Of a stretch of DNA of 64,000 nucleotides, positions 34,372 through 43,714 are shown piece after piece. The notes under the pieces are model-generated. The model was not told the DNA's origin. It saw only the letters and a list, made by a program, of their open reading frames with translations, and did not search any database. A program made the position numbers and the translations under genes. The stretch lies in NCBI GenBank assembly GCA_040004035.1, contig JAMPLN010000025.1; one strand, 5' to 3'. The DNA comes from Microcoleus vaginatus_C. Lineage in GTDB: Bacteria; Cyanobacteriota; Cyanobacteriia; Cyanobacteriales; Microcoleaceae. How positions within the stretch are numbered: the first letter of the stretch is position 1; every line of letters starts with the position of its first letter.

Positions 34372-35220
34372 ATGTTCATACAGCTTAATTTATCTGCGAT
34401 CGCACTTGCAGGAGTTGCAACGTGGAAGCGGGTCAAACCCGTTGTCATCCGAGATGCTGTTTTATTACCTGCTGCTGGTTTTTTGGGAATTCTTGGCTTG
34501 TGGTGGATTGTTGCCAGCTTCAAAAGCGATTTGATTCCCACTCCCTATCAGGCGTTAATCGCTAATTTAGATTACATATTCCATCCATTTTACCAGCGCG
34601 GGCCTGGAGATTTAGGCATTGGCTGGCTGCTGCTAGCGAGTTTGCGGCGGGTATTGGTGGGATTTTTGCTGGGTGCAGCAGTTGCGATTCCCGTGGGATT
34701 TCTGATCGGAATGTCAAAACCGGCAATGATGGCGCTCAATCCGCTGATTCAAATCTTCAAACCGGTGTCGCCGCTAGCTTGGCTGCCCATAGCTTTATCG
34801 ATTTTTAATTTAGCAGAGCCGTCGGCAATTTTTGTCATATTCATCACGTCTTTGTGGCCGACAATTATCAATACAGCTTTGGGAGTTTCTAGCGTTTCCC
34901 AGGATTATCTGGATGTGGCGCAAGTGTTGGAAATGCCGCGCTGGAGGCGGATTACCAAGATAATTTGGCCGGCGAGTTTGCCATACATTTTTACAGGTTT
35001 GCGGATTAGTTTAGGGATTGCTTGGCTGGTGATTGTGGCGGTGGAAATGCTGACAGGCGGTGTGGGAATTGGCTTTTTTGTGTGGGATGAGTGGAGCCGC
35101 TTGAATCTGAGTTCGGTATTTTTAGCGGTGTTGGTAATTGGCATAACTGGATTGTTGCTCGACGCTGCTGTTGACAAAGTTCAGGAATTGGTAACGCATC
35201 GATCGGTCATTAATCATTAG
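34372..35220 (+). CDS. ABC transporter permease, nitrate/taurine type
   Basis: 282 residues from ATG 34372 (AAGGAGATTGAA upstream). Six hydrophobic segments; the EAA-like loop reads TALGVSSVSQDYLDVAQVLE followed by MPRWRRITKIIWPASLPYIF, typical of NrtB/SsuC/TauC permeases. First gene of the operon permease - binding protein - ATPase. Subfamily resemblance does not fix the substrate: nitrate, cyanate, bicarbonate, sulfonates or an osmolyte are possible. Confidence 0.88.
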   Translation: MFIQLNLSAIALAGVATWKRVKPVVIRDAVLLPAAGFLGILGLWWIVASFKSDLIPTPYQALIANLDYIFHPFYQRGPGDLGIGWLLLASLRRVLVGFLLGAAVAIPVGFLIGMSKPAMMALNPLIQIFKPVSPLAWLPIALSIFNLAEPSAIFVIFITSLWPTIINTALGVSSVSQDYLDVAQVLEMPRWRRITKIIWPASLPYIFTGLRISLGIAWLVIVAVEMLTGGVGIGFFVWDEWSRLNLSSVFLAVLVIGITGLLLDAAVDKVQELVTHRSVINH

Positions 35221-35330
35221 TCAGTTTGCAGTTTGGAGTTGTTAGGAAAGCCGTTGTCAGTTGTCAACAGTTAACAGTTAACAGTCAACAGTCAACAGTC
35301 AACAGTTAACAGTCATTAGTCAAATTAAAT
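35221..35330. repeat. AACAGTC/AACAGTT heptamers
   Basis: About ten tandem heptamers (CAACAGT, TAACAGT) fill 35255-35325 between the permease and binding-protein genes. The same family occurs at 32640-32692 and 46150-46260. Confidence 0.85.
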
Positions 35331-36761
35331 ATGAGTGACAAGTTTTCCAATGAATGGAAGCGCCGCGAGTTTTTGCAAGGAATGGGCGCGGCGGCGGCGG
35401 GAATGGCTTTATCTGGTTGTGCAATTAGCGCGGATCGATCGGCAAAAGGACTCACTGAAGAAGCCTCAGCCGTAAAGCCGGTTGTCGATTCCCGAACCTT
35501 AGAAAAACCCAATTTAACCGTAGGATACGTGCCGGTTAACGATTGTGCACCATTTGCGATCGCCTGGAAAAAAGGTTTTTTCCGCAAATACGGTTTAAAC
35601 GTTCAACTCAACCGCGAAGCAAGCTGGGCAACCTCCCGCGACGGCCTAATCTTCGGCCGCCTCGACGCCTCCCCAGTCGTATCCGGCGCCGTCACCAACG
35701 CCCGAATTGGCGCAGAAGGAGCGCGCCACGCACCCCTGTGTGCAGCAATGACAATTCACCGCCACGGCAACGCCATGACGATGAACAAAGCTATGTGGGA
35801 TTTCGGTTTACGCCCGTGGCACGAATACAACGGCAATTTAGAAGAATTTGGCAAACAATTTCGAGCTTTTTTTGACAGTCAGCCGTCGGAAAAAAGAGTC
35901 TGGGCAGTGGTTCTGAGTTCTGCGATTTACGAATACTTTGTCCGCTATATATCGGCGGCTGCGGGTATCGATCCGTTGAAAGAATTTCGGGTAATTATTG
36001 TACCGCCGCCGCAGATGGTAACTAATATCAGGATTGGCGCCATGCAGGCTTACATGGTGGCCGAACCTTGGAATACGCGGGCAATTCAAGGCAATTTGGG
36101 AGTGGGTTTTACCTTCGTGCAAGGCAAGGAAGTTTGGCTGGGACATCCCGATCGCCTTTTGGGAGTAATGCAATCTTTCATTGATGAAAATCCGAAGACT
36201 TATTACTCGCTGGTTAAGGCAATGGTGGAAGCTTGTCAGTATTCCAGCAAGCCGGAAAATCGCAGTGAAATATCGGCGCTGCTGACTGAGCGATCGTTTA
36301 CGGGGGCGAGACCGAAAAAAGGGGCGATCGACAAATTTACGCGACCGGCAATAGTTGGCGACTACAACTATGGAGGGTTTGACGAAAAAGAGCGCACCAT
36401 ACAATCGGAAGATGCAACTATTTTCTATGACATTCCTAAGAATTTGCCTCAAATACCGGGAAATCATTCAACATTTATGTGGCAGTCTCAGAGTATTTGG
36501 TTGATGACTCAAGCCGCTCGCTGGGGACAGATTAAAGAAGTGCCAAAAAATGCTGAGGAATTAGCTAAAAAAGCTTGGAAAACCGACCTTTACCGCAAGA
36601 TTGTTGCCGAAATGGCGATCGATTGTCCCCAGGATGATTACCAAGTGGAACCTGCGGAAGTTTTCATTGATAAAAAGGCATTTGATCCTAGCGATCCCGT
36701 GGGTTATTTGAATAGTTTTGAAATTCGAGCCAACCGCCCTCAGTCTTTTTTTCAGTCTTAA
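35331..36761 (+). CDS. ABC transporter substrate-binding lipoprotein, NrtA/CmpA-like
   Basis: 476 residues. Twin-arginine-type start (KRREFLQGMGAAAAGMA) merging into a lipobox LSGC (Cys about 30), so exported folded and lipid-anchored. Body: LTVGYVPVNDCAPFAIAWKK, FFRKYGLNVQLNREASWATS, VAEPWNTRAIQGNLGVGF, as in the NrtA family. The ligand-site neighbourhood (VVSGAVTNARIG, MTIHRHGNAMTM) differs from what I recall of NrtA and CmpA, so nitrate or bicarbonate should not be assumed. Operon with permease and ATPase. Confidence 0.85.
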   Translation: MSDKFSNEWKRREFLQGMGAAAAGMALSGCAISADRSAKGLTEEASAVKPVVDSRTLEKPNLTVGYVPVNDCAPFAIAWKKGFFRKYGLNVQLNREASWATSRDGLIFGRLDASPVVSGAVTNARIGAEGARHAPLCAAMTIHRHGNAMTMNKAMWDFGLRPWHEYNGNLEEFGKQFRAFFDSQPSEKRVWAVVLSSAIYEYFVRYISAAAGIDPLKEFRVIIVPPPQMVTNIRIGAMQAYMVAEPWNTRAIQGNLGVGFTFVQGKEVWLGHPDRLLGVMQSFIDENPKTYYSLVKAMVEACQYSSKPENRSEISALLTERSFTGARPKKGAIDKFTRPAIVGDYNYGGFDEKERTIQSEDATIFYDIPKNLPQIPGNHSTFMWQSQSIWLMTQAARWGQIKEVPKNAEELAKKAWKTDLYRKIVAEMAIDCPQDDYQVEPAEVFIDKKAFDPSDPVGYLNSFEIRANRPQSFFQS

Positions 36762-36817
36762 TCTTTGAGATTTTGCGCTTTTCCTTCTACATTCCTCGCG
36801 TTCCCCCGTAGCTCCTC

Positions 36818-36899
36818 GATCCCCCCTAGCCCCCCTTAATAAGGGGGGAACCGGAGCGTTCAAAGTCCCCCTTATTAAGGGGGATTTAGGGGGATCGAG
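36818..36899. repeat. Palindromic CCCCCTTAATAAGGGGG element
   Basis: Two CCCCCTTA(A/T)TAAGGGGG palindromes (about 36824-36848 and 36866-36886) are nested in a larger inverted repeat with GATCCCCC at one end and GGGGGATC at the other. The same core occurs in frame inside chlD and thrB. Confidence 0.85.
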
Positions 36900-36954
36900 A
36901 CTCAGCTACAAGCGAGATATACAATAACCAATAAACAATTACCAGGAACGTCAG

Positions 36955-37794
36955 ATGACTCAATATACTGCTGCTTCAATCAACACCAATAGCCAATGTT
37001 CCAACTCCTATGAGTTTCTGGAAATAGACAATTTGTTCAAGTCTTACAAAAATGGTGACGGTACAGAATTTAGCGTTTTGGAAAATATCAATTTAAGTAT
37101 TGGAGAAAACGAATTTATTTCGGTAATTGGTCACTCTGGGTGTGGCAAATCAACGCTGCTAAAAATAGTGGCGGGTTTGGAAAGACAGAGCGGGGGAATG
37201 GTGACACTGGAAGGAAAAGAAATTCGCAAACCAGGAGCCGATCGCATGATGGTATTCCAGCACTACGGATTGCTGCCTTGGCTGACGGTGCGGGAAAATA
37301 TTCGGCTGGCAGTTGATGAAGTTTTGCAAAGTCTTAGCCGTGCCGAGAAGATTAGTCTTGTCAACGAACACCTCGCAATGGTAAACTTAACATCGGCAGC
37401 CGATAAATATCCAGACGAAATTTCAGGGGGCATGAAACAGCGGGTTGGGATTGCGCGAGCTTTGGCGATTCGACCGAAAATGTTATTAATGGACGAACCG
37501 TTTGGAGCGCTGGATGCTCTGACCCGCGGCAAGTTGCAGAAACAGGTGCTGGATATTTGGGAAAATCACAGACAAGCTGCAATGATGATTACTCACGATG
37601 TGGATGAAGCTATATATATGTCCGATCGCATTGTGCTGATGACAAACGGCCCGGCTGCGACGATAGGTGAAATTTTGTCAGTGCCGTTTGCGCGCCCGCG
37701 CGATCGCCACGAGTTGCGGGAATCCCAGGAGTATTACGAACTCCGCAACTATGCTTTGAATTTTCTCGATCGCTACTTTACCCAAGACGAATAA
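36955..37794 (+). CDS. ABC transporter ATP-binding protein, nitrate/taurine type
   Basis: 279 residues: Walker A GHSGCGKSTLL (about residue 60), Q-loop VFQHYGLLPW, signature SGGMKQRVGIARAL, Walker B MLLMDEPFGALDALTRG and H-loop MITHDVDEAIYMSD. Single-domain ATPase of the SsuB/TauB/NrtD group without the extra NrtC-type sensor domain. Completes the importer; separated from the binding-protein gene by a palindromic repeat. Confidence 0.93.
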   Translation: MTQYTAASINTNSQCSNSYEFLEIDNLFKSYKNGDGTEFSVLENINLSIGENEFISVIGHSGCGKSTLLKIVAGLERQSGGMVTLEGKEIRKPGADRMMVFQHYGLLPWLTVRENIRLAVDEVLQSLSRAEKISLVNEHLAMVNLTSAADKYPDEISGGMKQRVGIARALAIRPKMLLMDEPFGALDALTRGKLQKQVLDIWENHRQAAMMITHDVDEAIYMSDRIVLMTNGPAATIGEILSVPFARPRDRHELRESQEYYELRNYALNFLDRYFTQDE

Positions 37795-37840
37795 CGCCCG
37801 ACGGACAGACCAAACAATTCACTTAAGAGAGGTCAAGCCT

Positions 37841-38626
37841 GTGAAGCTCAAAACAATGTTAGCGCGTTTTGAAAGTGCCTTGGGATACCAAAATTTAGCA
37901 GAAGAAATGGTGTTGCTGCCGGAGCCAAAAGTACCGATTTCTAAGAAATCGAAATCTCCAAAACAGGCAAAAACAATCAATTTTATTGTCGGTTACAACA
38001 GTTCTCCCCAAAGTCAAATAGCTCTGGATATTACCCTTTGGATGGCGCATCAAACTCGTTTAGTAACAACTAAGGAAGTCACGGTTCAAGTCGTCTACGT
38101 GATCGACGAATCGTCAAAAAGTTACCGCGAAGATACTTGCCAAGTTGCTGTAGCAAATGCCTTGGCTGCACAGCAGAAAGTCTCTGATTTAGAGGAAACA
38201 TTCGCCCTTAATTGTGCAGCACCTGCGCTCGCTTTACCAACCGAAATCCCATCGGTATCCCAGCAAAAAAATTGGATAGAGCCTCATTATTTACAAGCAA
38301 TTTATGGTCAAAATAATGAGTACGAGGTAGCAGATAAATTGCTGTGGCAAGCGCGCTGTTTGGCTGAGGAGTGGCGCGGTTTGTTCAAAGCTCATTTACG
38401 CATCGGGCGGGTTGCTACAGAACTGAGAAAGGTGGTTGAATTAGAATCAGCAAATTTACTGTTCTTGGGCTGTGGTTCTGGCAACCATCGGCTGGTTAGG
38501 GAACTAGGCAATAATTTTCCCTGCTGCGTACTCGGAGTTCCTTCGGCACTCAGCTATCAGATGGATGTTCAGCCTGAAGAAAGTTTGAGCAAGTTACAGT
38601 TGGCGACAACTATACCTGCACGTTAA
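37841..38626 (+). CDS. Universal stress protein family
   Basis: 261 residues. GTG 37841 has AGAGAGG 9 nt upstream; ATG 37856 is an alternative. After a Lys/Pro-rich linker a UspA-like fold begins at NFIVGYNSSPQSQIALDITL, and near the C-terminus VELESANLLFLGCGSGNH takes the place of the usual G-x2-G-x9-G nucleotide loop, which is incomplete. Located 46 nt after the ABC ATPase, probably in the same transcript. Some USP domains bind nucleotides, including c-di-AMP in KdpD, which is suggestive next to a c-di-AMP riboswitch. Confidence 0.7.
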   Translation: MKLKTMLARFESALGYQNLAEEMVLLPEPKVPISKKSKSPKQAKTINFIVGYNSSPQSQIALDITLWMAHQTRLVTTKEVTVQVVYVIDESSKSYREDTCQVAVANALAAQQKVSDLEETFALNCAAPALALPTEIPSVSQQKNWIEPHYLQAIYGQNNEYEVADKLLWQARCLAEEWRGLFKAHLRIGRVATELRKVVELESANLLFLGCGSGNHRLVRELGNNFPCCVLGVPSALSYQMDVQPEESLSKLQLATTIPAR

Positions 38627-38757
38627 ACTTGTTCACTCGTTGGGGCAGAATCTAATTATGTAAGGTGCAGCGCACCCTACGACTATAATTCGCGCGCCCA
38701 ACCTTTTTTTGCATAAGTTCTATATCGATCAAAAAATAACAATAGTTTCCTCCCTAG

Positions 38758-38792
38758 AAGTCCCAATTACGATACAATTGGGACTTTTTTTT
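38758..38792 (+). terminator. Rho-independent terminator after the ABC operon
   Basis: AAGTCCCAATT and AATTGGGACTT form an 11-bp stem with a 7-nt loop followed by a run of T. It lies about 130 nt after the universal stress protein gene. Confidence 0.85.
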
Positions 38793-38838
38793 GATTATTG
38801 AGATGTTTAAAATTACTCTTAAGGGAAATAGTCGTCAC

Positions 38839-39057
38839 TTATCTGATCATAGACAGTTCGTTAACTAATTTTATCCTTCCCCGGCACACAGAGCGCAGCA
38901 GCCGATCGATCGAGCGTTTGTCTTCCTCAGTCAAATTTTCGTCAAAAATAGCAGCCATCAAACCATACCTATCGGCTAGAGTAATGTAGCCATTTTGATT
39001 CACTTCGGCAAACAGCTCGCCCAAAGCAGATGGAATCAGGTGGACAGGAGTTTGCAT
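38839..39057 (-). CDS. Small conserved cyanobacterial protein
   Basis: 72 residues from ATG 39057 (MQTPVHLIPSALGELFAEV). I recall similar proteins of about 70 residues in many cyanobacteria, with the segment NGYITLADRYGLMAA and DKRSIDRLLRSVCRGRI. No function known. Acidic-basic mix, probably helical, no membrane segment. Preceded by GAGAG as a weak ribosome-binding site; a longer reading to 39111 is less likely. Confidence 0.65.
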   Translation of the reverse strand: MQTPVHLIPSALGELFAEVNQNGYITLADRYGLMAAIFDENLTEEDKRSIDRLLRSVCRGRIKLVNELSMIR

Positions 39058-39270
39058 AGTAATTGACTCTCTACTCGACGATCGCGCGATCGGGCGTTTC
39101 TGCATTAACAAAAGGCGATCGCACTATAAAATTTTAAGCTGTATTGCCTTTCAAGATGTGATAGTAAACAGCAAAATTTGTGAACAAAATCACAGTAAAA
39201 ATTTGCGAATTATGATATAGATTGCAGGTGCGTTTTACGGAAGACCGAGCAACTGCAAACTTAATGTTTT

Positions 39271-41214
39271 CTAAAGATTGAAAATCACCACTTCCTCCAC
39301 AGGTTCAGCTAACTCAAACTTAAACACCCGCGAATAGAAATAGAATTCGCCGTCAAGAGTTCTTTTGATATTTTCAGCACGGCGAAAACCGTGGTGTTCC
39401 CCTTCATAAGCAACATAAGCAACCGGCAAACCTTTAGCTTTCAATATCTCTACCATCATTTCCGCTTGATTGGGCGGAACCACTTTATCTTCTAATCCTT
39501 GAAAAAAGATAACGGGACAAGATAAACGTTCGGCGGAATGAATCGGCGAACGAGCTACATACAAATCTTTTCTTTCAGGATAAGGCCCAATCAATCCATC
39601 CAGATAGCGCGCTTCAAACTTGTGAGTATCCGTTGCCAAAGCTTCCAAATCGCTAACTCCATAATAGCTCGCACCGGCCTTAAACACATCGCGGAAAATA
39701 AGAGCGCACAGCGTAGTGTACCCCCCTGCGCTGCCTCCGGCGATCGCCATTCTTTCGCCATCAACTAAACCTTTTTGGGCTAAATATTTAGCACCGTTAG
39801 CGCAGTCGTCAACATCGACAATTCCCCAACTATCTTGCAGTCTTTTTCTGTATTCTCGGCCGTAACCAGTGCTGCCGCCGTAATTAACATCGAGCACCGC
39901 AAAACCGCGACTCGTCCAATATTGAATTTTCAAATTCATGCTGCTAGAAGTAGCAGCAGTTGGGCCACCGTGACTTTTCACAACTAACGGCGGTTTTTCA
40001 CCCGCAGGTGCTGCGAAATCTTGATTTTTAGGGGGATAAAAGAAACCGAAAGCAGTCAAATTGTTTTGTGTGGGAAATTCGATCGGTTCCGGTACAGAAA
40101 GATAACCCGGATTGATGCTTAAATTGCTCGATTGACGCAATATTTCTAGTTGACTTGTTGCTAAATTTAGTTGTACAATAGCAGTAGATGCAGTCGGCGA
40201 ACTTGCCAGAAAAACAACTGTTTCTCCCCGCGCTTTGACCGACGAAATATCAGTGTAAGGCGTTTCAATTGTTGTCAACTGCTTTGTCGTTAAATCAAGA
40301 CTCGCTAAATACCACAGGCCTTGCTGAGTGTAGGTGCAAATAATTTTGCTTTCCGAGACAACAGCATAAGTAGACATTCCAAAAACCCACTGGGGAAGTC
40401 CGAATTCAGCCGCCATTTCGCACAGAGGTTCGACCTCTTGCTGTTCCCTCGGCAAGCGGGGATTGACGGTTCTATAGAAATTCCACCAGTTCGACTTGTC
40501 AGAAACAAAATACAAAACTCCATCGGGCGACCATTCCGGTTGAAAAATTGATTCTTCAACCCCGCCAGCAACTAAGTATTTTTCACCTAAAGAACCGTCA
40601 GCCTTAATTTCTGCTACCCACAATTCTGTGCCATCCCACGGCATATTTGGATGGTTCCAACAAATCCAGGAAAGTAGAGAACCGTCTGGACTTAAACGAG
40701 GGGAAGCATAAAAATCATTGCCCTGAGTTAAGATTTGAATATCTTCGCCGTTTTCTAAATTAATACTAACAATAGTATTGACAGGTTCGCCCTCACCTGC
40801 ATTATCTTCGCGCACGCAAATCAGGCGATTTCTCTGCTTGTCAATTATCACATCTGCATAGCGACAATTAGCAGCAGGAGTCAGAGGTTCTGCTTGAGAA
40901 TCTAATGTTTGAGAATAAATACGTTGGTCGGCAAAATGAGAAAAATAGACAACACCGCCAGCAACTGCAAAAGCAGCGCCGCCGTATTCGTGAACGCGAG
41001 TGCGAACATTAAAAGGATGCGGTGTCACGTCGCTGATTTTACCATCAGGAGTGCGCCGCACGAGGACGCTTCTTCCCGCTTCCGAAGGCCTTCCCTCAAC
41101 CCAATAAATATCATCGCCGTCAATAGCAATTTGTCCGAGCCCGACAGTTCCAGAAACAATTAAATCGGAAGAAATAGGTGATTTCCAAGAGCCGTAAGGT
41201 GATACTGTATTCAT
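39271..41214 (-). CDS. S9-family prolyl oligopeptidase-like peptidase
   Basis: About 647 residues from ATG 41214 (MNTVSPYGSWKSPISS); a start ten residues upstream is possible. N-terminal beta-propeller with TolB/WD-like strands (LSPDGSLLSWICWN, EWSPDGVLYFVSDKSNWW), then an alpha/beta hydrolase domain: nucleophile Ser in AGGSAGGYTTL, Asp in GLEDKVVPP and His in EGEHHGFRRAEN. No signal peptide, so a cytosolic oligopeptidase or acylaminoacyl-peptidase. Stands alone. Confidence 0.9.
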   Translation of the reverse strand: MNTVSPYGSWKSPISSDLIVSGTVGLGQIAIDGDDIYWVEGRPSEAGRSVLVRRTPDGKISDVTPHPFNVRTRVHEYGGAAFAVAGGVVYFSHFADQRIYSQTLDSQAEPLTPAANCRYADVIIDKQRNRLICVREDNAGEGEPVNTIVSINLENGEDIQILTQGNDFYASPRLSPDGSLLSWICWNHPNMPWDGTELWVAEIKADGSLGEKYLVAGGVEESIFQPEWSPDGVLYFVSDKSNWWNFYRTVNPRLPREQQEVEPLCEMAAEFGLPQWVFGMSTYAVVSESKIICTYTQQGLWYLASLDLTTKQLTTIETPYTDISSVKARGETVVFLASSPTASTAIVQLNLATSQLEILRQSSNLSINPGYLSVPEPIEFPTQNNLTAFGFFYPPKNQDFAAPAGEKPPLVVKSHGGPTAATSSSMNLKIQYWTSRGFAVLDVNYGGSTGYGREYRKRLQDSWGIVDVDDCANGAKYLAQKGLVDGERMAIAGGSAGGYTTLCALIFRDVFKAGASYYGVSDLEALATDTHKFEARYLDGLIGPYPERKDLYVARSPIHSAERLSCPVIFFQGLEDKVVPPNQAEMMVEILKAKGLPVAYVAYEGEHHGFRRAENIKRTLDGEFYFYSRVFKFELAEPVEEVVIFNL

Positions 41215-41293
41215 ATAGTTGAGGCAGTTGTGTTTCTCGCACAAAAAAATTAATATTTGTACTTTACACTAATTCAGTCACCGGGGAAGCAAA

Positions 41294-42217
41294 ATGTCCA
41301 AAAAACTCGTACTAATGGATCACGACGGTGCAGTTGACGACTATCTCTCAGTCGTTTTGCTGATGACAATGGAGGAGGTCGAAACTCTGGGAGTAATTGT
41401 AACTCCTGCGGACTGCTACATTCAACCGGCGGTGAGTGCTACGCGCAAAATCCTGAATTTGATGGGGCGTTCAGAAGTTCCGGTGGCGGCGAGTACGGTG
41501 CGGGGACTCAACCCATTTCCGGTGTTATTTCGGCGAGATTCCTTTGCAGTCGATCGACTTCCCATTCTAAATGAAAAAGCAACCATTGACACGCCGTTAA
41601 TATCAGAACCCGGACAAAACTTTATGGTGCGAGTTTTGCAAGACGCAGCCACACCAGTCACATTAATGGTAACGGGGCCGTTAACAACAGTAGCGCAAGC
41701 TTTAGATATCGCGCCAGAAATTGAAAGCAAAATTCAAGAAATTGTCTGGATGGGAGGCGCCCTCAATGTTATCGGCAATGTTAGCAAAGATATGGAACCC
41801 GGACAAGATATGTCGGCGGAATGGAATGCTTACTGGGACCCGATAGCAATCGATAGAATTTGGCAAACGCAAATTCCCGTTGTCATGTGTCCTTTAGATA
41901 TCACGAATAATGTACCGCTAACTGTAGAATTTTCCAATCTCTTAGCAAAACAGCGCAAATATCCAATTTCCGACTTAGCAGGACAGTGTTATGCCCTCGC
42001 AATATCTCAAGATTACTATTTTTGGGACATTTTGGCCACTGCTTATTTAGCGCATCCCGAATTTTACCAACTGCGAGAATGGGAAACAGAAATTATTACC
42101 GAAGGCATCAGCCAAGGACGCACAAAAGTTAAAACCGGAGGGCGAAAAATTCAAGCTATGGATAAAGTAGACACAGCCAAATTTTACAATTACATATTAC
42201 AACAGTGGGCGAGGTGA
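41294..42217 (+). CDS. Inosine/uridine-preferring nucleoside hydrolase
   Basis: 307 residues. The Ca2+- and ribose-binding N-terminal motif is present as MDHDGAVDDYLSVVLLM (family DxDxxxDD). Also VTGPLTTVAQAL, VWMGGAL and, toward the end, FWDILATAYLAHPEF with the fourth metal-site Asp. It cleaves N-glycosidic bonds of nucleosides to base and ribose. With the nucleobase enzymes at 14-19 kb this gives the genome a nucleoside-salvage capability, although the genes are far apart. Confidence 0.9.
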   Translation: MSKKLVLMDHDGAVDDYLSVVLLMTMEEVETLGVIVTPADCYIQPAVSATRKILNLMGRSEVPVAASTVRGLNPFPVLFRRDSFAVDRLPILNEKATIDTPLISEPGQNFMVRVLQDAATPVTLMVTGPLTTVAQALDIAPEIESKIQEIVWMGGALNVIGNVSKDMEPGQDMSAEWNAYWDPIAIDRIWQTQIPVVMCPLDITNNVPLTVEFSNLLAKQRKYPISDLAGQCYALAISQDYYFWDILATAYLAHPEFYQLREWETEIITEGISQGRTKVKTGGRKIQAMDKVDTAKFYNYILQQWAR

Positions 42218-42267
42218 AAATTACAATATCTGCTAGAAGTGAGCAAAATCTCCATACAAAACCCGCC

Positions 42268-42345
42268 CTGGCGCGAATATTTACCTCCTCTTCTCTTCCC
42301 TCTCTTCCTCTGCGCCCTCTGCGCCCTCTGCGGTAAAAAAAACTC
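42268..42345. repeat. CTCTGCGCCCTCTGCG-type repeat
   Basis: This is the reverse complement of the ACCGCAGAGGGCGCAGAGG repeat seen at 14660-14690 and elsewhere. It lies directly before the DUF3370 gene and could be read as an N-terminal extension of it. Confidence 0.75.
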
Positions 42346-42355
42346 CTCTCAAAAA

Positions 42356-43714
42356 ATGCTGCCAATTATATCAATCATCCCCTTAGCCCAAACCCCTCCC
42401 GCACCTCAAGAAATCCTCCAAATCCAAGAAGTGCGACCACTCCCCGGACAATTAGACAACATACCAGTATTTAACAGCAACAGTCCCGAATTAGTGCTGC
42501 AAGAAGGAATTTTGCTTTCGACATTTCCCCCAGATAGTAAAAGATTTCCGGCGGCACATTTAAACTTTCCGTTTCAAGGACGTTTCGACATATTTGCCCA
42601 CCACATAGCCCGCGCACCTTCGCCCGAAGATTTGCGAACATTGTATCAAGGAGTAATTGTTTATAATCCGGGCAATAAACCTGTAACATTAGATATATTG
42701 CAAGCTGCGAGTTATCTCAGTCAACCCGATGCACCTTTTATTGAATTGCCGCCGCAAGTCGATAATTCAAACAGTAATATTTACGCCGGGCCGGGAAGCC
42801 GCGCTGTGAATGATATTCTGAGAGGAAGGAGACAGTCTGACTTTGAGCCGCAGTTAATTATTCCACCGGGAAAAAGCCAACTGTTGATGAATCATCCGAT
42901 ACCGGTGCGGGAATTGGTACCGCCGCTAAACGGTCGATCGACCTTGATGCGGTTGCGGAGCGATGGTATAGTCTATGTTGCCAGTCTGGCGATGTTTGCC
43001 CGACTTGACCCAGAGGGAAACGGACAGGGAAACGAGCGATCGCCCAATTTAGCAGAATGGCACAACTTATTAGACAATGGTAATATAGCCGGGCCGCGCG
43101 ATCGAGTTCCCACACCGCCCGAAATCACCGAAGGTCAAATAATTTACGGTCGAGTTGCAGGTGTAGCATTAGGTTCACAATGGCGAGCACTTCTCTCAGA
43201 CAACCCCGCCACCTCAAACCTAGCAATTCCCCAACCCGGAACAGCATTTTCCTACCCATTAAGCAGCCTCCCGCGCGGAATGCTGGGAACAAATCAAGTG
43301 CAAAGTGCGAGAATGCTAGTCCGCTACCCAGATACAGCATACCGCGCCCACGGCAATTACGGAATTCAATACAGTCTCAGCTTGCCGCTGTACAATTCTA
43401 CCCGCAAAAATCAAACTGTAACTGTCGCGATTCAAACTCCAATTAAGACAGACAAATTAACTTCAGGAGGACTTAATTTTTTAGAACCTCCGGCACCTCA
43501 AACTTTTTTTAGGGGGACGGTTCGAGTGCGCTATACTGATGACAATAAAGTGCCTCAAACTCGCTACGTGCATTTAGTGCAGCGGCGGGGACAGCAGGGG
43601 GAACCTTTAGTAAAATTAGAGATGAAATCGGGAGAAAAGCGACTTGTAGAAGTGGATTTTATTTATCCACCCGATGCGTCGCCACCGCAAGTTCTGACAG
43701 TGAAAACAAATTAA
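42356..43714 (+). CDS. DUF3370 protein, probably exported
   Basis: About 452 residues from ATG 42356 (MLPIISIIPLAQTPPAPQ), the start pattern I recall for the family; an upstream GTG at 42239 would add 39 residues encoded mostly by an intergenic repeat. Characteristic segments: VRPLPGQLDNIPVFNSNSPE, HLNFPFQGRFDIFAHHIAR, YQGVIVYNPGNKP and YGIQYSLSLPLYN. DUF3370 occurs in cyanobacteria; role unknown, probably envelope. The short hydrophobic start may be a signal peptide. Confidence 0.8.
   Translation: MLPIISIIPLAQTPPAPQEILQIQEVRPLPGQLDNIPVFNSNSPELVLQEGILLSTFPPDSKRFPAAHLNFPFQGRFDIFAHHIARAPSPEDLRTLYQGVIVYNPGNKPVTLDILQAASYLSQPDAPFIELPPQVDNSNSNIYAGPGSRAVNDILRGRRQSDFEPQLIIPPGKSQLLMNHPIPVRELVPPLNGRSTLMRLRSDGIVYVASLAMFARLDPEGNGQGNERSPNLAEWHNLLDNGNIAGPRDRVPTPPEITEGQIIYGRVAGVALGSQWRALLSDNPATSNLAIPQPGTAFSYPLSSLPRGMLGTNQVQSARMLVRYPDTAYRAHGNYGIQYSLSLPLYNSTRKNQTVTVAIQTPIKTDKLTSGGLNFLEPPAPQTFFRGTVRVRYTDDNKVPQTRYVHLVQRRGQQGEPLVKLEMKSGEKRLVEVDFIYPPDASPPQVLTVKTN

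Larger units (their letters stand above)
30482..34475. repeat. Tandem duplication, two units of about 2 kb
   Basis: Unit 1 (about 30482-32508) and unit 2 (about 32509-34475) each contain, in order, the transporter 3' end, a histidine kinase (minus strand), a spacer with a ydaO-type riboswitch, and the 5' end of the ABC permease gene. The junction near 32508 fuses the permease fragment (GGCTGGTTTTG) to the transporter fragment (ACTGCACGGGCG). Confidence 0.9.

Noticed and set aside
35838..36467. Antisense gene opposite the binding-protein gene
   Set aside because: Mirrors a well-supported lipoprotein gene; Arg/Ser-rich and without motifs.
34372..37794. Calling the importer nrtBAD (nitrate)
   Set aside because: The subfamily fits, but the ligand-site region of the binding protein looks different, no nitrate reductase gene is near, and the c-di-AMP riboswitch points elsewhere.
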